64,000 nt of DNA from Acidaminococcus sp050873445 (lineage in GTDB: Bacteria; Bacillota; Negativicutes; Acidaminococcales; Acidaminococcaceae), in assembly GCF_050873445.1 (NCBI RefSeq), contig NZ_JBNMIU010000002.1, positions 1-64,000 on the forward strand, given 5' to 3'. Below, piece after piece: positions 36,187-44,104 of the stretch. The translations under genes were made by a program, and so were the position numbers. Position 1 is the stretch's first letter. Each line of letters starts with the position of its first letter. A model generated the notes under the pieces. It did not search any database. It saw nothing but the letters and a program-made list of their open reading frames with translations, and was not told the origin of the DNA.

Positions 36187-36322
36187 AAAACGCTCTGCTC
36201 TTTTCCTTGGCTTCCTGGCAATCGAATCTTTCTATGTCAGAAAGGATAGCAACGAAAGGGAGTTTATGTCAAGTCTTCGCTGCAGGGATGAAAGAAGGTT
36301 GGAGAAAAGAGCAGAGCGTTTT
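36187..36322. repeat. Perfect 19-bp inverted repeat around the sdaAB promoter
   Basis: AAAACGCTCTGCTCTTTTC (36187–36205) is the exact reverse complement of 36304–36322, with 98 nt between. The right arm ends 9 nt before the DAACS stop codon; the left arm lies just upstream of the sdaAB ribosome site. RNA reading through from the symporter gene could fold into a long stem; RNA from the internal promoter contains only one arm. Confidence 0.85.
36243..36272 (-). promoter_or_regulatory. Promoter of sdaAB-sdaAA
   Basis: On the minus strand a perfect TTGACA (36267–36272), an 18-nt spacer and TATCCT (36243–36248). Confidence 0.7.
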
Positions 36323-36331
36323 CAGCAGGAA

Positions 36332-37522
36332 TTATTTCTTGATCCAGGTCTTGTAGATCTTGTCCACGACAATGGCAATGGCGTTATCCCCGGATACGTT
36401 GCAGGCAGTCCCGAAGGAATCCTGGGTGATATACAGAGCAACCATCAGAGCGCAGATGGGGCCGTTGGGATCGCCCGGGCCTTTGCCGAAAATCATCCAC
36501 AGGAAGGGCAGGGCTGTCATGATGGAGCCACCGGGGGCACCGGGAGAAGCCACCATGGCAACGCCCAGGGTCATGATGAAGGGTACGACCGTGCCCAGGT
36601 GGATGGGAATCTGGTACATCAGGCAGACCGCCGTGGCACAGGCAGTAATGGTGATCATGGAACCGCACATATGGATGTTGGCGCACAGCGGAATTACAAA
36701 GTTACGGATCTGTTCACAGACTCCATCCGCTTTGGAGCATTCCAGGTTGACAGGGATGGTGGCGGCGGAAGACTGGGTCCCCAGGGCAGTGGTGTAGCCG
36801 GGAATCTGGTTCTTCATCAGCGTGAAGGGGTTTTTGCCGCTGAAGGAGCCGGCCACCATGAATTGTACGAACAACAGAAGCAGATGCATGGCGATGACCA
36901 CCAGGAAAACTTTCCACAATACACTCAGGATGACGAAGGTCTTGCCGGAACGGGTCATGTCCACGAAGGTACCGCAGATGTACAGCGGGAGCAGGGGGAC
37001 GATGGCGTGGGTCAGGACCTGGTCGATGATGGCAGAGAAATCCTTGAAGCAGTTATACAGGGTATCCCCGATGGTCTTGCCCCGCAGGGAAGACAGGCAC
37101 AGGCCGATGATGAAAGCAAGTACCACGGCGGAGATGGTGTCAAGGATGGGCGGGATGGTGATGGTGAAGAACGGCGGCAGGCTCTTGCCCGCAGTCTTGG
37201 CCAGTTCGTCAAGGATCCCGGAGTTGATGAAGGACGGGAACAGGTTGTCAGCTACGAAGAAGGAGAAGGTACCGCCCACCAGGGTGGAACCGTAAGCAAT
37301 GCAGGCGGTGATCAGCAGCAGTTTGCCGGCGCCCTGGCTCAGGTCGGCGATGCCCATGGTCACGTAGGCCAGGATCATCATGGGAATGACGAATTTCAAG
37401 AAGTTACTGAAGATACCGGATAAGGTAACGACGGTGCGGCATACATCTTCGGGCAGATACTGTCCGATCAGGATACCAATGATGATGGCAATGATAATTT
37501 TTGGTACAAGACCGAGTTTCAT
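36332..37522 (-). CDS. Dicarboxylate/amino acid:cation symporter (DAACS family)
   Basis: This 396-residue membrane protein of the glutamate/serine transporter family carries typical late motifs: MVASPGAPGGSIMT in hairpin 2, SSAATIPVNLECSKADGV in hairpin 1 and DNAIAIVVDKIYKTW at the end. The family uses Na+ or H+ to import glutamate, aspartate, serine or threonine. Position directly upstream of the serine dehydratase operon and beside a LysR regulator makes serine (SstT-like) a reasonable guess. The start at 37522 has GGGGAGG upstream; an open stretch above it lacks a ribosome site. Confidence 0.88.
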   Translation of the reverse strand: MKLGLVPKIIIAIIIGILIGQYLPEDVCRTVVTLSGIFSNFLKFVIPMMILAYVTMGIADLSQGAGKLLLITACIAYGSTLVGGTFSFFVADNLFPSFINSGILDELAKTAGKSLPPFFTITIPPILDTISAVVLAFIIGLCLSSLRGKTIGDTLYNCFKDFSAIIDQVLTHAIVPLLPLYICGTFVDMTRSGKTFVILSVLWKVFLVVIAMHLLLLFVQFMVAGSFSGKNPFTLMKNQIPGYTTALGTQSSAATIPVNLECSKADGVCEQIRNFVIPLCANIHMCGSMITITACATAVCLMYQIPIHLGTVVPFIMTLGVAMVASPGAPGGSIMTALPFLWMIFGKGPGDPNGPICALMVALYITQDSFGTACNVSGDNAIAIVVDKIYKTWIKK

Positions 37523-37599
37523 GAAAATAAACCTCCCCTGAAATTGCAAACCTGTTTCCCGCCGGCTGGGAACAGCACGTTTGACTTTTCTGTGTATTC

Positions 37600-37628
37600 A
37601 GTGTACTATGGGTGCAGGCATAAATCAA
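37600..37628 (-). promoter_or_regulatory. Promoter of the DAACS symporter
   Basis: On the minus strand TTGATT (37623–37628), 17 nt, TACACT (37600–37605). Confidence 0.5.
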
Positions 37629-37641
37629 ATTAATAAACTCG

Positions 37642-37656
37642 ATTCAATCGATGAAT
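37642..37656. promoter_or_regulatory. Candidate LysR-type (T-N11-A) operator
   Basis: ATTCA-N5-TGAAT, an inverted repeat of LTTR-box form, lies in the divergent gap between the symporter and the LysR gene, just upstream of the symporter's -35. Confidence 0.4.
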
Positions 37657-37688
37657 TTTTTTGATAATTGAAAGGAAAAACTGGCAAA

Positions 37689-38642
37689 ATGGAACTAAGA
37701 CAGCTAAAGAGCTTTCTGAAAATTATGGAAGTGCAAAGTTTTTCCGGTGCTGCAAAGGAAATGGGATACTCACAGTCCGCTCTGAGTGTACAAATACATT
37801 CTCTGGAGCAGGAACTGGGGGTGAAGCTGTTTGACCGGATGGGCAGACAGGTGACCTTGACGCCCCCCGGACAGGAACTGGCCCGGAGAGCCCAGCCCAT
37901 CCTCCAGGAAGTGGACGAACTGGAGGGGGTCATGCATGACCGGCCGCCGGCAGCGGCCCTGCGGCTGGGCATGATCGAAAGCCTGTGCAAGGCCCGGATG
38001 CCTCAGATGGTGGATTATGTATCCCGGCACTATCCCCAGCTCCACATTACCATCACCATCGATTCTCCCAGCGTGCTGCTGGACGCCATGAACCACAATA
38101 AGGTGGACCTGGTATATGTACTGGACAAACCCTTATATGATGTGAAGTGGGTAAAAGTGTTCCAGCGCCGGGAGAACATCGTGTTCGTTTCCTCCATCGA
38201 TTCGCCTCTGGCGGCCCGGAAGGACATCCCCCTGGAGGAGGTGATCCGCCAGCCCTTCTTCCTGACGGAAAAGGCGGACAATTACCGGCTGAGCCTGGAT
38301 CAGCACCTGGCGGCCCGGCAGCTGGTCCTGGATCCTTTATTGGAAGTGAGCGACACCGGATTCATCCTGGATATGGTCCAGCGGAACCTGGGGCTTTCCT
38401 TCCTGCCCCAGTATGTGGTAGAAAACAGTATCTACCGGGAACGGCTGCAGGTACTCAGTGTAAAGGATTTCCGCATGTATATGTACCGCCAGCTGTTCTA
38501 CCACAAAGACAAATGGCTGACCCAGGCCATGAAACTGTTCCTTGCCATGGCGGCCGGCTCGGAGAGCAGGGGACGGGGCGGGATCCGCCGGGAATTTGCC
38601 GGAAAAAATGCGCTGACCCTTGCACCGGATAGGGGAGTGTGA
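37689..38642 (+). CDS. LysR-family transcriptional regulator
   Basis: This 317-residue regulator has the LysR winged helix at the N-terminus (LRQLKSFLKIMEVQSFSGAAKEMGYSQSALSVQIHSLEQELG) and a substrate-binding effector domain from about residue 90. It is divergent from the DAACS symporter and, beyond it, sdaAB-sdaAA, so it probably controls that serine unit; the effector may be serine or a product. ATG 37689 begins at the conserved MELRQLKSF; the AAAGGA upstream is rather far (about 13 nt), so initiation may be weak or the in-frame TTG at 37668 might be used. Confidence 0.88.
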   Translation: MELRQLKSFLKIMEVQSFSGAAKEMGYSQSALSVQIHSLEQELGVKLFDRMGRQVTLTPPGQELARRAQPILQEVDELEGVMHDRPPAAALRLGMIESLCKARMPQMVDYVSRHYPQLHITITIDSPSVLLDAMNHNKVDLVYVLDKPLYDVKWVKVFQRRENIVFVSSIDSPLAARKDIPLEEVIRQPFFLTEKADNYRLSLDQHLAARQLVLDPLLEVSDTGFILDMVQRNLGLSFLPQYVVENSIYRERLQVLSVKDFRMYMYRQLFYHKDKWLTQAMKLFLAMAAGSESRGRGGIRREFAGKNALTLAPDRGV

Positions 38643-38647
38643 TATAA

Positions 38648-38675
38648 TTGTCAAGCGTTAATGTCGGGATATATT
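38648..38675 (+). promoter_or_regulatory. Promoter of rpmE
   Basis: TTGTCA (38648–38653), 16 nt, TATATT (38670–38675). Confidence 0.55.
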
Positions 38676-38706
38676 AATGCAAGTTTGAGAAAGAGGTGTG
38701 TAAAGA

Positions 38707-38913
38707 ATGAAAAAAGGAATTCATCCTAACTACGGTGAATGCACCGTAATTTGTGGCTGCGGGAATACATTCAAAACTGGTAGTGTGAAAAAGGAACTGC
38801 GCGTGGACGTTTGCTCCAAGTGCCATCCTTTCTTCACTGGCAAACAGCGTGATATGAGCGCTCAGGGCCGGATCCAGAAATTCAACAAACGGTACGGCAA
38901 AGACGCAAAATAA
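38707..38913 (+). CDS. rpmE: 50S ribosomal protein L31 (zinc form)
   Basis: This 68-residue ribosomal protein starts MKKGIHPNY and has zinc ligands Cys16, Cys18, Cys36 and Cys39 (CGCG and CSKC), so it is the zinc-containing C+ type. The C-terminal HPFFTGKQ motif is conserved. It is short and highly basic as expected. It precedes yqhQ–prfA, the usual Firmicutes neighbourhood, with a hairpin at 38927–38963 between them. Confidence 0.97.
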   Translation: MKKGIHPNYGECTVICGCGNTFKTGSVKKELRVDVCSKCHPFFTGKQRDMSAQGRIQKFNKRYGKDAK

Positions 38914-38926
38914 AAAAAGCGCACGG

Positions 38927-38963
38927 AAAAGGAGTGACTTGCAGACGCTGCAGCACTCCTTTT
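38927..38963 (+). terminator. Hairpin terminator after rpmE
   Basis: AAAAGGAGTG (38927–38936) pairs with CACTCCTTTT (38954–38963); an inner TGCAG-ACG-CTGCA stem extends it. The A- and T-ends fit a rho-independent terminator, possibly leaky since no promoter for yqhQ was found. Confidence 0.7.
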
Positions 38964-38994
38964 GTTGTATCTGAAAGTGGATAAAGGAGCGTGT

Positions 38995-39873
38995 ATGGGA
39001 CAAAAATTGAGTGTCGGTGGCCAGGCGGTCATCGAGGGCGTGATGATGCGGGGACCGGGGAAGATCGCCGTGGCAGTGCGCAAACCCAACGGGGAGATCA
39101 CGGTGGACCTGAAGCCTGCCGGCAGTATCAGTGACCGGTATCCCATCCTGAAGAAACCCTTCCTGCGGGGGGTGGTTTCTCTGGTGGAATCCCTGATCTA
39201 CGGCATGAAGGCCCTGTCGTTCTCAGCCCAGGCCTCCGGCGAAGAAGAAGAGGAAAAAATGAGCAGCCTGGAACTGGCCGGGACCATTGCCTTTTCCGTG
39301 GGGCTGGCCATCCTGCTGTTTGTGGTGCTGCCCACAGGAGCCATGAAACTGCTCCAGAATACGGGAGTGAGTCCGGTGGTGCTGAATCTGTGCGAAGGAT
39401 GCCTGCGTCTTGGCATTTTCCTGCTCTATATCTGGGGCATCTCCCGGCAGAAGGACATCCAGCGGGTGTTCCAGTATCACGGAGCAGAGCACAAGACCAT
39501 CTATACCTATGAACACGGCCTGCCTCTGCGGGTGGAGAATGTGCGGCCCTTTTCCACGCTGCACCCTCGCTGTGGCACCAATTTCCTGATGATCGTCATG
39601 CTCATCAGCATCTTCATCTTTACGTTCCTGGGCTGGCCCAGCCTGTGGGAGCGGATCCTTTCCCGGATCCTGCTCATGCCGGTGGTGGCAGGCATCAGTT
39701 ACGAAATCATCCGATTTGCCGGGAAACACATGGACAAGCCCTGGGTACGGACCGCCATCCTGCCCGGTCTGGCCCTGCAGAAACTGACCACCCGGCAGCC
39801 GGACGACGACCAGATCGAGGTGGCCATCGCTTCCCTGAAAGCGGTGCTGCCGCCGGAAGAAATTATTGAATAA
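38995..39873 (+). CDS. yqhQ: YqhQ-family DUF1385 membrane protein
   Basis: This 292-residue protein belongs to the DUF1385/YqhQ family. The N-terminal signature VGGQAVIEGVMMRGP is present, with several hydrophobic segments and the conserved YHGAEHKTIYTYEHG and STLHPRCGTNFLM blocks, which carry His/Cys residues. Function is unknown. The family commonly stands directly before prfA, as here (12-nt gap). ATG 38995 has AAAGGAG 5 nt upstream. Confidence 0.9.
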   Translation: MGQKLSVGGQAVIEGVMMRGPGKIAVAVRKPNGEITVDLKPAGSISDRYPILKKPFLRGVVSLVESLIYGMKALSFSAQASGEEEEEKMSSLELAGTIAFSVGLAILLFVVLPTGAMKLLQNTGVSPVVLNLCEGCLRLGIFLLYIWGISRQKDIQRVFQYHGAEHKTIYTYEHGLPLRVENVRPFSTLHPRCGTNFLMIVMLISIFIFTFLGWPSLWERILSRILLMPVVAGISYEIIRFAGKHMDKPWVRTAILPGLALQKLTTRQPDDDQIEVAIASLKAVLPPEEIIE

Positions 39874-39885
39874 TGGGGAATCGAT

Positions 39886-40962
39886 ATGTTTGAGAATATG
39901 GATAAACTGCAGGACCTGGAGGACAAGTACCTGGATCTGGAAGCCAAGATCAGCGATCCGGAGATCATTGCCCGTCAGGATGAATGGCAGAAATATACCA
40001 AGGCCCATTCCAAGCTGACGGAGATCGTCACGGTCTACCGGGAATACAAGAAACTGGCGGAATCCTGGAAGGAAGACCAGGAAATCATCAAAGCCAAAGA
40101 AGACCCGGAACTGGCCGCCATGGCTGAAGAGGAGCTGAAGGAACTCCAGCCTCAGATTGAGGATTACGAAAACCGGCTTACCATCCTGCTGCTGCCCAGG
40201 GACCCCAACGATGAGAAGAACATCATCATGGAAATCCGGGCTGGGGCCGGCGGCGATGAAGCTGCCCTGTTCGCCGGGGACCTGTTCCGCATGTACACCC
40301 GCTATGCCGAACAGAAGGGCTGGAAGGTGGAACTGATGGACTCCAGTCCTACCGGGCTGGGCGGCTTCAAGGAAGTGGTGTTTATGGTAAGCGGCACCGA
40401 TGTGTACAGCCACATGAAATTCGAAAGCGGCGTGCACCGTGTGCAGCGTGTGCCGGAAACGGAAGCCCAGGGACGGGTGCATACCTCCACGGTGACGGTG
40501 GCTGTCATGCCGGAAGCCCAGGAAGTGGACGTGGACCTGAACATGAACGATGTCCGGGTGGACTACTATCGGGCCAGCGGTGCCGGCGGTCAGCACGTCA
40601 ACAAAACGTCCTCCGCTGTGCGCATGACCCATCTGCCCACGGGCATCGTGGTCCAATGCCAGAACGAGCGGAGCCAGCTCCAGAACCGGGAAAAATGCAT
40701 GCAGATGCTGCGGGCACGGCTTTATGAGATGGAAACGGAAAAACAGCAGGAAGCCCTGGATGCAGACCGGAAGAGCCAGGTGGGGACCGGTGACCGGAGC
40801 GAACGGATCCGGACCTACAACTATCCACAGGGACGGGTTACCGATCACCGGATTGGCCTTACCCTGCACAAACTGACGGATATCATCAACGGAGACCTGG
40901 ACGAGCTGCTGGAGGCGCTTATGAACGCCGAGCAGGTCAAGAAGCTGCAGCAGGTGAAATAA
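39886..40962 (+). CDS. prfA: Peptide chain release factor 1
   Basis: RF1 terminates translation at UAA and UAG. The 358-residue protein has the catalytic GGQ at 234–236 within ASGAGGQHVNKT, the codon-recognition segment VQRVPETEAQGR and the coiled N-terminal domain. It is immediately followed by prmC (no spacer), which methylates the GGQ glutamine; the pairing prfA-prmC is nearly universal. Confidence 0.97.
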   Translation: MFENMDKLQDLEDKYLDLEAKISDPEIIARQDEWQKYTKAHSKLTEIVTVYREYKKLAESWKEDQEIIKAKEDPELAAMAEEELKELQPQIEDYENRLTILLLPRDPNDEKNIIMEIRAGAGGDEAALFAGDLFRMYTRYAEQKGWKVELMDSSPTGLGGFKEVVFMVSGTDVYSHMKFESGVHRVQRVPETEAQGRVHTSTVTVAVMPEAQEVDVDLNMNDVRVDYYRASGAGGQHVNKTSSAVRMTHLPTGIVVQCQNERSQLQNREKCMQMLRARLYEMETEKQQEALDADRKSQVGTGDRSERIRTYNYPQGRVTDHRIGLTLHKLTDIINGDLDELLEALMNAEQVKKLQQVK

Positions 40963-41871
40963 ATGCAGGAACAGAAGATGGTTTGGACCATTTTGAAGAT
41001 TCTGGACTGGACCCGGCAGTACTTCGCATCCAAAGGCGTGGAAAACCCGCGCCTGGATGCAGAAGTGCTGCTTTGCGCTGTACTCCACAAGAGCCGGATT
41101 CAGCTGTATACCAATTTCGATGAGCCCCTGCAGGAAAACGAACTGGAGCAGTACCGGACCTACGTGGCCCGGCGGGCGGCCAGGGAACCGGTGGCTTACA
41201 TCTTGGGAAAAAAGGGATTCATGGACTACGAGTTCAAGGTGACGAAGGATACTTTGATCCCCCGACCGGAAACGGAACTTCTGGTGGAGAACCTGATCAG
41301 ACTCAACAGGGAGAAGGGGCCCCGTCGGATCCTGGACATCGGCTGCGGCAGCGGGGCTGTCATCGATTCTTTGCTGGGGGAACTGCCGGAAGCCACCGGG
41401 ATGGCTGTGGATATCAGCCCCGGTGCCGTGGTGGTGACCCGGGAGAATGCGGAAGCCATCGGGGTGGCGGACCGGCTGGAGACAGTGGTCTCTGACCTGT
41501 TTGCCAATGTACCGAAGGAACCCAAATTCCAGGTAGTAGTTTCCAACCCGCCCTATATCCCGGAAGGAGATCTGGCAGGGCTGCAGCCGGAAGTACAGCA
41601 GGAACCCCGGAGCGCCCTGGACGGCGGAAAAGATGGCCTGGATTTTTACCGGAGGATCCTTGAGGATATCTGGCAGGTGCTGGATCCCAAAGGCATGGTG
41701 GCCTTCGAGATCGGCATCCATGAAGGCAGGCCGGTGGCGGAACTGTGCCGGAAGGCCGGCTTCGATTGTGTGAAAGTCTGCAGAGACTATGGCGATGTGG
41801 AGCGGATGGTCTTTGCCGGGAAAGGGGATTCGGACTATGGTCACGAAATATTGGAAATTAAAGAACGATGA
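40963..41871 (+). CDS. prmC: Release factor glutamine methyltransferase
   Basis: PrmC N5-methylates the GGQ glutamine of release factors with SAM. The 302-residue protein has an N-terminal helical domain, SAM motif LDIGCGSGAV, and the catalytic NPPY at 195–198 (SNPPYIPEGDL). Its start directly abuts the prfA stop. The last 35 nt overlap the beginning of the Sua5 gene. Confidence 0.96.
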   Translation: MQEQKMVWTILKILDWTRQYFASKGVENPRLDAEVLLCAVLHKSRIQLYTNFDEPLQENELEQYRTYVARRAAREPVAYILGKKGFMDYEFKVTKDTLIPRPETELLVENLIRLNREKGPRRILDIGCGSGAVIDSLLGELPEATGMAVDISPGAVVVTRENAEAIGVADRLETVVSDLFANVPKEPKFQVVVSNPPYIPEGDLAGLQPEVQQEPRSALDGGKDGLDFYRRILEDIWQVLDPKGMVAFEIGIHEGRPVAELCRKAGFDCVKVCRDYGDVERMVFAGKGDSDYGHEILEIKER

Positions 41872-42943
41872 ACCGCTGGAACCTCAGCTGGAGCAGGCAG
41901 CCCGGTTGATGCGGGAAGGCGAAGTGGTGGCGTTTCCTACGGAAACCGTATACGGCCTGGGGGCTGACGGCCTGAACGGGGATGCCTGCAGGAAAATCTT
42001 TGCAGCCAAGGGGCGGCCGGCGGATAATCCGCTGATCCTCCACATCAGCGAGATGGAAGAAATCGAGCCGCTGACTTCCGGGCTGTCGCCCATGGCGAAA
42101 AAACTGATGGCGGCGTTCTGGCCCGGCCCTATGACCCTGATCGTCCCCAAGTCTTCCATTATCCCGGAAGTGGTGACGGCGGGCCAGGAAACAGTGGCCG
42201 TGCGGTTTCCCAGCAACAAGGTGGCCAGGGAACTGATCCATCTGGCCGGGCGGCCCATTGCGGCGCCTTCTGCCAACAAGAGCGGCAAACCAAGCCCCAC
42301 CAACGCACAGGATGTGCTCCAGGACATGGACGGCATTATCGGTGGCGTACTGGACGGCGGCAGCTGTGACATCGGGGTGGAGAGTACCATCATCGATACC
42401 ACCGGTCCCGTGCCGGTGATCCTTCGTCCGGGCGGCATCACCGAAGAGATGATCCAGGAGGTCATGGGGGATGTGAAGCTGGATCCGGGGCTGGTGCGCC
42501 CCGACCAGAAACCCAAGGCTCCGGGGATGAAATACCGGCATTATGCACCCAAGGCCCCCATGTACCTGATGGAAGGAGCGGAAGCCGGCCTGGGCGTGAT
42601 CCGGGCGGCCATCCTGGCGGAAGCCAGCGGCCTGAAGGTGGGGGTGCTGGCCCTGGATGAAACCATCAAACATCTGCCCCGGGTGCATCCCAACATGGTG
42701 ATCTGTGACGCAGGCCATGATCTGGCCTCCCTGGCAGAGAATCTGTACACGGAACTGCGGGAATTCGACCGGCAGCAGGTGGATGTGATTCTGGGCGAAG
42801 GGGTGAGTACCCACGACCTGGGGCTGGCCATCATGAACCGGATGCGCAAGAGCGCCGGCCACAACATCCTGGTGTATGAAAACGGATTGTATCGTCTTCA
42901 AAGCGGCCAGGCACCGGAGTTTCTGAAAGCGATGCTGGTATGA
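41837..42943 (+). CDS. sua5: L-threonylcarbamoyladenylate synthase (Sua5 type)
   Basis: This enzyme makes threonylcarbamoyl-AMP for the t6A37 modification of ANN-decoding tRNAs. The 368-residue protein combines the YrdC/TsaC domain (FPTETVYGLGAD, KGRPADNPLILHI, PSANKSGKPSPT) with the Sua5 C-terminal domain introduced by PGMKYRHYAPKAP, so it is the long form, like Bacillus YwlC. ATG 41837 follows AAAGGGGAT and overlaps prmC by 35 nt. Terminator 42944–42984 follows its stop. Confidence 0.94.
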   Translation: MVTKYWKLKNDEPLEPQLEQAARLMREGEVVAFPTETVYGLGADGLNGDACRKIFAAKGRPADNPLILHISEMEEIEPLTSGLSPMAKKLMAAFWPGPMTLIVPKSSIIPEVVTAGQETVAVRFPSNKVARELIHLAGRPIAAPSANKSGKPSPTNAQDVLQDMDGIIGGVLDGGSCDIGVESTIIDTTGPVPVILRPGGITEEMIQEVMGDVKLDPGLVRPDQKPKAPGMKYRHYAPKAPMYLMEGAEAGLGVIRAAILAEASGLKVGVLALDETIKHLPRVHPNMVICDAGHDLASLAENLYTELREFDRQQVDVILGEGVSTHDLGLAIMNRMRKSAGHNILVYENGLYRLQSGQAPEFLKAMLV

Positions 42944-42984
42944 AAAAAGGGAGTCGACGTACAAGGTGCGCCGACTCCCTTTTT
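42944..42984 (+). terminator. Terminator after sua5
   Basis: AAAAAGGGAGTCG (42944–42956) and CGACTCCCTTTTT (42972–42984), a perfect 13-bp stem. A TACAAT at 42989–42994 just after it may be the -10 for rpiB, but no clear -35 is visible. Confidence 0.85.
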
Positions 42985-43046
42985 GTGATACAATAATCAT
43001 GATATGCGGTAATGCATTTGCATGAAAACAAGGGGGCCAACGTATA

Positions 43047-43484
43047 ATGAAAATCATGATCGGCTGTGATCACGGCGGTTTTGAATTGAAACAGGTTCTG
43101 ATCAAATACCTTCAGGACAAAGGGTATGAAGTGGAAGATGCCGGGTCCTACACTCCTGACCGGGTGGACTATCCGGATTATGCCCAAAAAGTGGGCGAGG
43201 CTGTGGCTGCCGGCAAGGCGGACCAGGGTATCCTGATCTGCGGTACCGGTCTGGGCATGAGCATCGCTGCCAATAAGATCCACGGCATCCGGGCGGCCGT
43301 CTGCGGCGACTGCTACAGCGCTGAAAAAGCCCGGGAACACAACAACGCCAACATCCTGTGCCTGGGTGCACGGGTCCTGGGCTCCGGTCTGGCGGAACAG
43401 ATCGTGGATGCCTATCTGGGAGCTTCCTTCCTGGGCAGCTATCATACCCAGCGGGTAGCCAAGATCATGGCACTGGAAAAATAA
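43047..43484 (+). CDS. rpiB: Ribose 5-phosphate isomerase B
   Basis: RpiB interconverts ribose 5-phosphate and ribulose 5-phosphate. The 145-residue length is typical. Motifs are GCDHGGFELK at the N-terminus, ICGTGLGMSIAANKIHGIRAA containing the catalytic Cys, and the AREHNNANILCLGARVLG stretch. It precedes the ywlG family gene as in the Bacillus ywlF-ywlG order. Confidence 0.96.
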   Translation: MKIMIGCDHGGFELKQVLIKYLQDKGYEVEDAGSYTPDRVDYPDYAQKVGEAVAAGKADQGILICGTGLGMSIAANKIHGIRAAVCGDCYSAEKAREHNNANILCLGARVLGSGLAEQIVDAYLGASFLGSYHTQRVAKIMALEK

Positions 43485-43500
43485 CAAAGCAGGTGATTGT

Positions 43501-44055
43501 ATGAGCGAATCCATCGATCTGGAGAAAATCGCACAGGAAATCGCGGAAGATGCGGAAGAACTGATCGGCGTGGCCCAGGCCAGACCCGGCCAGGTCTTTG
43601 TGGTGGGCTGCAGCAGCAGCGAGGTGCTGGGCAACAGGATTGGCACCGGCGGCTCCATGAAACTGGCCAAGGTGCTGTATACCACCCTGCACAAGGTTTG
43701 CCGCAAACACAAACTGATCCTGGCCGCTCAGTGCTGCGAGCACCTGAACCGGGCACTGGTGGTGGACCGGAAGGCCATGGAGAAATTCGGCTGGCAGCAG
43801 GTTACCGTACGGCCTGTCGAACATGCCGGCGGCGCTTTTGCGGCCAACGCCTATAATGAGCTGAAAAACCCGGTTGTGGTGGAAGAAATCCAGGCTGACC
43901 TGGGACTGGATATCGGCCAGACCCTGATCGGCATGCACCTGAAACGGGTGGCCGTTCCGGTGCGGCTGTCCCGGAAGAAACTGGGCAATGCCATCCTTAC
44001 GGCAGCACGTACCCGTCCGCCTCTCATCGGGGGAGAACGGGCCGTCTACAAATAA
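43501..44055 (+). CDS. ywlG: YwlG/DUF436 (TIGR01440) family protein
   Basis: This 184-residue protein matches the YwlG family (DUF436), found between rpiB and glyA in many Firmicutes. The pattern FVVGCSSSEVLGNRIGT at residues about 35–55, the CCEHLNRALVVDR block and VEEIQADLGLDIGQTLIGMHLKRVAVPVR are characteristic. The biochemical function is not established. It starts 16 nt after rpiB with AGGTGAT upstream and is followed 49 nt later by glyA. Confidence 0.88.
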   Translation: MSESIDLEKIAQEIAEDAEELIGVAQARPGQVFVVGCSSSEVLGNRIGTGGSMKLAKVLYTTLHKVCRKHKLILAAQCCEHLNRALVVDRKAMEKFGWQQVTVRPVEHAGGAFAANAYNELKNPVVVEEIQADLGLDIGQTLIGMHLKRVAVPVRLSRKKLGNAILTAARTRPPLIGGERAVYK

Positions 44056-44104
44056 TAAAGTTTCCGGCTGATCCCGCGGAACAATCCATTGGAGGAGGAA
44101 CGAC

